Shown here: one piece after another, positions 62,214-64,000 of the stretch
Layout of the letters: every line of letters starts with the position of its first letter
Position numbering within the stretch: the first letter of the stretch is position 1
DNA from: Acidobacteriota bacterium
GTDB taxonomy: Bacteria; Acidobacteriota; Thermoanaerobaculia; Gp7-AA8
DNA: 64,000 nt
Assembly: GCA_003223645.1 (NCBI GenBank)
Contig: QHVT01000013.1
Location: 94,482-158,481 of the forward strand
Direction: 5' to 3'
Position numbers and translations under genes: made by a program
Notes under the pieces: model-generated
The model's database searches: none
Seen by the model: only the letters and a program-made list of their open reading frames with translations
Told to the model about the DNA's origin: nothing

Positions 62214-63299
62214 ATGCAACTCGGCATCGTCGGGCTCCCGTTTTCAGGCAAATCCACGCTCTTTCAGGCCATCACCAGGACCCACCTCCATCCCGCGGCG
62301 GGCGCGAAGAGCGAGCCGCACGTCGGAATCGTGAAGGTGCCGGATGCGCGGGTCGACCGCTGCGCGGCGCTGTTCTCGCCGAAGAGCGTGGTGCACGCGA
62401 CGATCGAGTTCGTCGACGTCGCGGGCCTGCAGAAGGGAGCGAGCGGCACGACCCAGTTCACCACCGGCTTTCTCTCGGCCGTGAAGACGAATGATGCGCT
62501 GATCCAGGTCGTCCGCCTCTTTCGCGACGACGCCGTCCCGCACCCCGACGGCAGCATCGACCCGCTGCGCGACGTCGCCACCTTCGAGACCGAGTTCCTC
62601 CTCGGCGACATGGCCATCCTCGAGACGCGCATCGAGAAGATCCACAAACAACTCGCCCGCATGCACGACGAGCCGATGAAGCGCGAGCTCCCCGTCCTCG
62701 AGAAATGCCTCGCCATTCTCCAGGCCGAAAAGCCGCTGCGGAACGAAGAGCTGTCGAAGGAAGAGCTGCACATCCTCAAGACCTATCAACTGCTCACGCT
62801 CAAGCCGATGCTGATCGCGCTCTCGTTCGACGAGTCGCAGCAGCCGATCGTCGAGCAGGAAGTCTTCCGCGTCGCGGCCGCGAAGGCCGGCCTGCGCACG
62901 CGCGTCGTGGCGTTCTTCGGAAAGATCGACATGGAGATGTCGGAGCTGTCCGGCGAGGACGCGCGGATGTTCATGGAGGAGTACGGAATCCGCGAGTCCG
63001 CGCTCGACACGCTGATCCGCGAGGCGTACGCGCTCCTGGGACTGCAGTCGTTCCTCACCGTCGGCGAGGACGAATGCCGCGCCTGGACGATCCGGACGGG
63101 GATGACCGCCCAGGAAGCCGCCGGCGTCATTCACTCCGACTTCGTCCAGAAATTCATCCGCGCCGAAGTCGTCCACTACGACGACTTCATCGCCGCCGGC
63201 GGCTCCTTCGCCAAGGCCAAAGAAGCCGGACAGTGGCGGCTGGAAGGAAAGACCTACGTGGTCCACGACGGAGACATTCTCAACATCCGGCACGGGTAG
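62214..63299 (+). CDS. ychF: YchF/Obg-family GTPase
   Basis: A 361-residue conserved P-loop protein, an ATPase in characterised members, associated with ribosomes and stress or redox control. It has the P-loop GLPFSGKST at residues 7-15, switch II DVAGLQKGASG, a helical hairpin (about 125-195), and a C-terminal TGS-like domain (ECRAWTIRTGMTAQEAAGVI, ending KTYVVHDGDILNIRHG). The usual G4 motif is replaced by ALSFDESQQP, as in the non-GTP-specific YchF clade. Length is typical. It stands alone between repeats. Confidence 0.95.
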   Translation: MQLGIVGLPFSGKSTLFQAITRTHLHPAAGAKSEPHVGIVKVPDARVDRCAALFSPKSVVHATIEFVDVAGLQKGASGTTQFTTGFLSAVKTNDALIQVVRLFRDDAVPHPDGSIDPLRDVATFETEFLLGDMAILETRIEKIHKQLARMHDEPMKRELPVLEKCLAILQAEKPLRNEELSKEELHILKTYQLLTLKPMLIALSFDESQQPIVEQEVFRVAAAKAGLRTRVVAFFGKIDMEMSELSGEDARMFMEEYGIRESALDTLIREAYALLGLQSFLTVGEDECRAWTIRTGMTAQEAAGVIHSDFVQKFIRAEVVHYDDFIAAGGSFAKAKEAGQWRLEGKTYVVHDGDILNIRHG

Positions 63300-63301
63300 G
63301 G

Positions 63302-63470
63302 GGAGTGGTGCGCGCCTCCGGCGCGCCTTTGGGGCTGATCCCGGGTCCGAGTCCGTACCTCGGTTGCGCAGTCGCGCGGTTACTCGGCAATGCTTTGGAT
63401 GCGCCGCGCAACCGCGTGACCGAGCGACTGCGCAACCGAGGTACGGGCTCGGGCCCGGGTCAGCCGGGAG
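63302..63470. repeat. Composite palindromic repeats after ychF
   Basis: A GAGTGGTGCGCGCCTCCGGC arm (also inside the regulator gene at 6199-6256) is followed by CGAGTCCGTACCTCGGTTGC and inverse GCAACCGAGGTACGGGCTCG arms around GCAGTCGCGCGG / CCGCGTGACCGAGCGACTGC pairs. Confidence 0.8.
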
Positions 63471-63512
63471 GCGCGTTTCGTGTACGTACCTGGGTGGTAC
63501 GCTGTACGGACC

Positions 63513-63740
63513 ATGATCAAGAAGCTCACCCGAACCGGGAACAGCATCGCCCTGGTCCTGGACAAGCCATTGCTGGAGCAACTCGGGCTCGACGAGAACG
63601 CGGAGGTCGAAGTCTCGACGAACAGGCAGGTCATCGTGGTCACTCCGAAACGCAGCTCGGCCCGCGACCGCAAGTTTCGCAAGGCGGTCGACAAGATCAA
63701 TCGCAAATACGCCGGTCTCTTCAAGCGTCTCAGCGAGTGA
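63513..63740 (+). CDS. AbrB/MazE-type antitoxin (toxin lost)
   Basis: A 75-residue protein. The N-terminus MIKKLTRTGNSIALVLDKPL, then GLDENAEVEVSTNRQVIVVT, is the swapped-hairpin fold of AbrB/MazE-type antitoxins. The C-terminal tail (DRKFRKAVDKINRKYAGLFK) would bind a Doc-type toxin. Its TGA overlaps a GTG that starts the residual toxin frame. Confidence 0.82.
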   Translation: MIKKLTRTGNSIALVLDKPLLEQLGLDENAEVEVSTNRQVIVVTPKRSSARDRKFRKAVDKINRKYAGLFKRLSE

Positions 63741-63814
63741 TCGGCGTGGCGGAAGGGCGCGTCAGCAAAGCGGCCGTCACCGTTTTCATGGAGAAGCACG
63801 CCCGATCGACGTAA
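63737..63814 (+). pseudogene. Doc/Fic toxin remnant (C-terminal end only)
   Basis: A 25-residue frame, VIGVAEGRVSKAAVTVFMEK then HARST, starts by a GTGA overlap with the antitoxin stop. It resembles only the last helix of death-on-curing toxins; the Fic catalytic motif HPFxxGN/K is absent. An internal deletion joining start to tail is the simplest explanation. Confidence 0.5.
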
Positions 63815-63905
63815 AATGGGCCGCGACCCTTCGGCCGCGGCCCTGGGGTTTACGGGGAGCCGGGGAGGCGAGATGGCCAATCAGACCCTCCTCCGGCCCC
63901 TCGGT

Positions 63906-64000
63906 TTACTTCTTCTCCACGGTCGGCGGCTCCGTCGGTGCGGTGACCTTCTTGCGGCGCGGACGCGCGAACGAGCGCTTCATCGCGTCCACATGCGGCC
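63906..64000 (-). CDS. C-terminal fragment of a gene running off the window
   Basis: The minus frame entering at the window edge reads PHVDAMKRSFARPRRKKVTA then PTEPPTVEKK and a TAA. The basic, Pro/Lys-rich end is protein-like, but 30 residues are too few to assign a family. Confidence 0.5.
   Translation of the reverse strand, partial: PHVDAMKRSFARPRRKKVTAPTEPPTVEKK

Noticed and set aside
63820..63860. Terminator between the Doc remnant and the edge fragment
   Set aside because: GGGCCGCG / CGCGGCCC can pair, but no T-tract follows on either strand, and similar GC hairpins are common in the repeats here.

Overview
The window is high-GC chromosomal DNA from a free-living, aerobic, Gram-negative-type bacterium. 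Many proteins carry signal peptides, and there are MacA/FtsX-type efflux parts, lipoproteins, a YchF GTPase and several Ser/Thr kinases. FtsX-like permeases, CHAT/TPR and VWA proteins, sigma-54 activators and very frequent palindromic intergenic repeats fit an Acidobacteriota-like soil lineage. That assignment is inference; no rRNA or other phylogenetic marker is present apart from YchF. No rRNA, tRNA, CRISPR array, integrase or complete transposon was seen.

Layout. (1) 51-7938: a MacAB-like efflux operon (adaptor, ATPase, two FtsX permeases) with its sigma-54 response regulator and histidine kinase, preceded by four tandem TGTCC/GGACA palindromes and a -24/-12 promoter. (2) 8249-12958: lipid-modification genes (cyclopropane synthase, two desaturases, an MddA/NnrU-like membrane protein). 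(3) 13120-17081: small and broken genes, a secreted beta-helix protein and an AbrB/PIN toxin-antitoxin pair. (4) 17445-21177: a phosphatidylserine-decarboxylase-like enzyme preceded by a heptad-repeat gene built from a 21-bp tandem repeat, and a divergent ClC antiporter. (5) 21396-34911: a tightly overlapping five-gene redox operon, made of a giant multicopper oxidase, a secreted beta-propeller, a LodA-type quinocofactor oxidase fused to a heme-oxygenase-like diiron domain, a LodB-type flavoprotein, and a SCO/cytochrome c fusion. This is the strongest candidate for an undescribed system.

(6) 35228-47052, all minus strand: an FHA sigma-54 activator and Ser/Thr kinase, followed after a likely sigma-54 promoter by secreted proteins (small protein, HExxH lipoprotein, unknown protein, two VWA paralogues flanking a TPR-CHAT protease). 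(7) 47202-51208: ABC-2 exporter parts, a lipoprotein and an SGNH hydrolase. (8) 51230-60047: an SRPBCC-MpaB oxygenase fusion, a large FAD oxidoreductase, a PknK-like kinase-ATPase and an acetoacetate-decarboxylase-like enzyme, probably one metabolic cluster. (9) 60210-64000: two toxin-antitoxin loci whose toxins are truncated, a secreted protein, YchF and an edge fragment.

A pervasive feature is a set of at least eight families of dispersed palindromic elements. They fill most intergenic gaps, supply start regions for some genes, are inserted in frame inside at least three coding sequences, and end one PIN toxin. Coding calls rest on reading-frame quality, motifs and gene spacing. No database search was possible.
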